A DNA stretch of 64,000 bases from CAZDKK01 sp964603725. GTDB lineage: Bacteria > Eisenbacteria > RBG-16-71-46 > CAIMUX01 > WJJG01. Shown piece after piece: positions 62,636 through 64,000 of the stretch (position 1 is its first letter; the number at the start of each line of letters is the position of its first letter). The translations under genes were made by a program, and so were the position numbers. Under the pieces are notes generated by a model, which saw nothing but the letters and a program-made list of their open reading frames with translations, was not told the origin of the DNA and ran no database searches. The stretch is taken from contig CAZRWW010000015.1 of assembly GCA_964603725.1 (NCBI GenBank), positions 18,494 to 82,493 on the forward strand, in the 5' to 3' direction.

Positions 62636-64000
62636 CTATCGAATCAGCAGCATGCGCTGCGTGTCGGATCGCTCCGGCGTCTCCAGCTGGTAGTAGTAGA
62701 CGCCCGCCGGCAGCGGCAGGCCCGCCTCGTTCGTGCCGCTCCAGTCGAGCGCGTGCGGCCCGGCCGGCAGCGCGCCCCGGTGCAGCGTGCGCACCAGCCG
62801 GCCGTCGAGATCGAACACCCGCAGCGCCACCGCCTCCGGCCGCGCGAGCTGGAAGCGGATCGTCGTCGCCCCGCTCCACGGATTCGGCTCGTTGCGCAGC
62901 AGCAGGCGCGCCTGCGCGCCGCGCGCCTCGCCGGCCACCCCCGCGAAGCCGGGCTGGTTGGTCGTGTAGCGCAGCGCCAGCCCGCTCGCGTAGGCCGCCG
63001 CCGTCGCCGGCCGCTGGCGGTAGTAGCAGAAGGTGATCCCCGTGGAATGATCGGCGTTCTGGATCCCGGCCGTCGAGTACATCTGCTCGGAGTCGGTGTC
63101 CTGGATCTGCTCGTACATCACCTCGACGATGCCGTCGCCCGTCGCGGTCGGATAGTGGGCCGGATCGTAGAGGATGATCTCGAAGCTCTCGGTGCCGCCG
63201 CCGTAGTCGTTGCGCACCATGTCCCAGGCCACGACGAAGCGGTGGTTGGCGGTGTCGCTCCAGTAATAGACCTTGTTCGTGCCGCTCTGGTACAGGTCGT
63301 CCCAGAAGGCGGCGATCATGTTGGCCGGCCCCTCGGCCGAGGGCAGGTTCCAGTTGCGGTAAGAGACCAGGTAGGTGTGGTCCATCGACAGCCAGCCGTT
63401 GGAGCAGACCGTCACCCGGTCGTGGGGCTGCCCGTAGAAGACGAAGGTGAAGGGCAGATCCAGCGTGGCGGAGTCGTCGCCGCCGGCGCTGAAGTCATTG
63501 AGGCCGGCGCTCGCGCCGGGCCCGCCGCTGGCGGGGTTGATGTCGATCCAGTGGTAGATCGGGGCGTCCGGGTAGCCGGTGTCGGTCTGGTCGTAGCACC
63601 AGTAGCCGTAGGCGTCGGGGCCGGTCGGCTCGTTCGAGTCGGCCGTGCCGACGGGGAGGGTGAAGGGCACCGTCTGGCGCACCCCGTCGGCGCAGACCAG
63701 GACGAGCCGCAGGTGGGCGAGCTGGCCGGGGATGCAGTTGCCGGGCGAGGTGATGCGGAAGGCGTCGAAGTTGTTCATGCCCGTGCCGCCGGGCAGGATG
63801 GTGTTGTAGCTGGCGGCGGCGTCGATGACCTGCACCGAGTAGGAATCGGAGGCCAGCATGGCGCTGATGGGGCCCTGAGCGGCGTAGGCGCCGGCATTCT
63901 TGAGCACCACCTGGAGGTCGGCGGACTCGCCAGGGTCGAGCTGCGTTCCGGCCCCGACCAGCGTGACGCTTTGGAAGACCAGATCCGAGCCCGTCGTGGG
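62636..64000 (-). CDS. Secreted protein with FlgD-like tail, 3' part (partial)
   Basis: At least 454 residues; the frame is open at the window end, so the start is missing. Visible parts: an Ig/CARDB-like domain (LDPGESADLQVVLKN, FRITSPGNCIPGQLAHLRLVL); GPDAYGYWCYDQTDTGYP; a beta domain of the kind often found in proteases (VTVCSNGWLSMDHTYLVSY, MIAAFWDDLYQSG, TGDGIVEVMYEQIQD); and a FlgD-like tail (NEPNPWSGATTIRFQL, HALDWSGTNEAG) ending RMLLIR. The layout matches the C-terminal part of the gingipain-like protein, so the missing N-terminus may be enzymatic. Confidence 0.75.
   Translation of the reverse strand, partial: PTTGSDLVFQSVTLVGAGTQLDPGESADLQVVLKNAGAYAAQGPISAMLASDSYSVQVIDAAASYNTILPGGTGMNNFDAFRITSPGNCIPGQLAHLRLVLVCADGVRQTVPFTLPVGTADSNEPTGPDAYGYWCYDQTDTGYPDAPIYHWIDINPASGGPGASAGLNDFSAGGDDSATLDLPFTFVFYGQPHDRVTVCSNGWLSMDHTYLVSYRNWNLPSAEGPANMIAAFWDDLYQSGTNKVYYWSDTANHRFVVAWDMVRNDYGGGTESFEIILYDPAHYPTATGDGIVEVMYEQIQDTDSEQMYSTAGIQNADHSTGITFCYYRQRPATAAAYASGLALRYTTNQPGFAGVAGEARGAQARLLLRNEPNPWSGATTIRFQLARPEAVALRVFDLDGRLVRTLHRGALPAGPHALDWSGTNEAGLPLPAGVYYYQLETPERSDTQRMLLIR

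Overview
The window is about 64 kb of high-GC bacterial DNA from a Gram-negative, probably uncultured lineage. The evidence for an outer membrane is a TonB-dependent receptor, a partial beta-barrel protein and many large secreted proteins. Eight of the secreted proteins end in a FlgD-like Ig fold whose last strand is a short hydrophobic/basic tail (VVMR, VVVR, ILVR, VFFK and similar). Together with high GC, secreted gingipain- and streptopain-type proteases and an FCB-style secretome, this points to a Candidatus Eisenbacteria / Krumholzibacteriota-like lineage. That assignment is inferred from style, not from a phylogenetic marker. Ordinary genes end in TGA here, so UGA is a normal stop in this genome.

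Layout. 1-8.3 kb: partial beta-barrel, coiled-coil protein, endonuclease IV, Nudix hydrolase, RRM RNA-binding protein, an unknown protein, a TIM-barrel protein, a GNAT, an S4 protein and a winged-helix protein. 8.5-16.6 kb: three genes for secreted Omp28-like thioredoxin-fold proteins, each interrupted by one in-frame TGA exactly where the first cysteine of the CxxC motif should be, with a divergent aldehyde:ferredoxin oxidoreductase gene among them. 16.7-20.1 kb: sdhCDAB. 20.3-22.0 kb: a secreted beta-propeller-like protein. 22.4-33.7 kb: ECF sigma factor, Ser/Thr kinase with DUF4384-like sensor, TPR-CHAT caspase-like protein, secreted tail-fibre-like repeat protein, C10 (streptopain) protease and a small FlgD-tailed protein, all on one strand. 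34-46 kb: secreted protein with a TWGAVKSLF tail, OPT transporter, HD phosphohydrolase, AmrS-type radical SAM, YjbQ, an orphan MutL-like ATPase, an AlkZ/YcaQ-like glycosylase and a cysteine-rich secreted protein with a related TWGRIKSLYR tail. 46-56 kb: sigma-54 two-component pair, a secreted class II glutamine amidotransferase-like protein and a C25 gingipain-like protease. 56-64 kb: FIST protein, a GntR/SPFH/glycosyltransferase operon with its own operator, a TonB receptor and the 3' part of another FlgD-tailed secreted protein.

The main discovery is the three UGA-containing genes at 8589-10625, 10923-12965 and 15416-16600. Each reads signal peptide, beta strand, then UGA-x-x-Cys (USYC, UGFC, UGPC), and continues open in the same frame to a normal C-terminus. 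Exactly 11 nt after each UGA is a 20-nt hairpin with a 4-bp upper stem, a GGUGC loop, one bulged base on the 5' side and a 3-bp lower stem. The third copy keeps the lower stem by a compensatory C-G to G-C change. The spacing, bulge and GGU-bearing loop resemble the E. coli fdhF SECIS. I infer a family of exported selenoproteins with a UxxC redox motif. No selA, selB, selC or selD gene is visible in this window.
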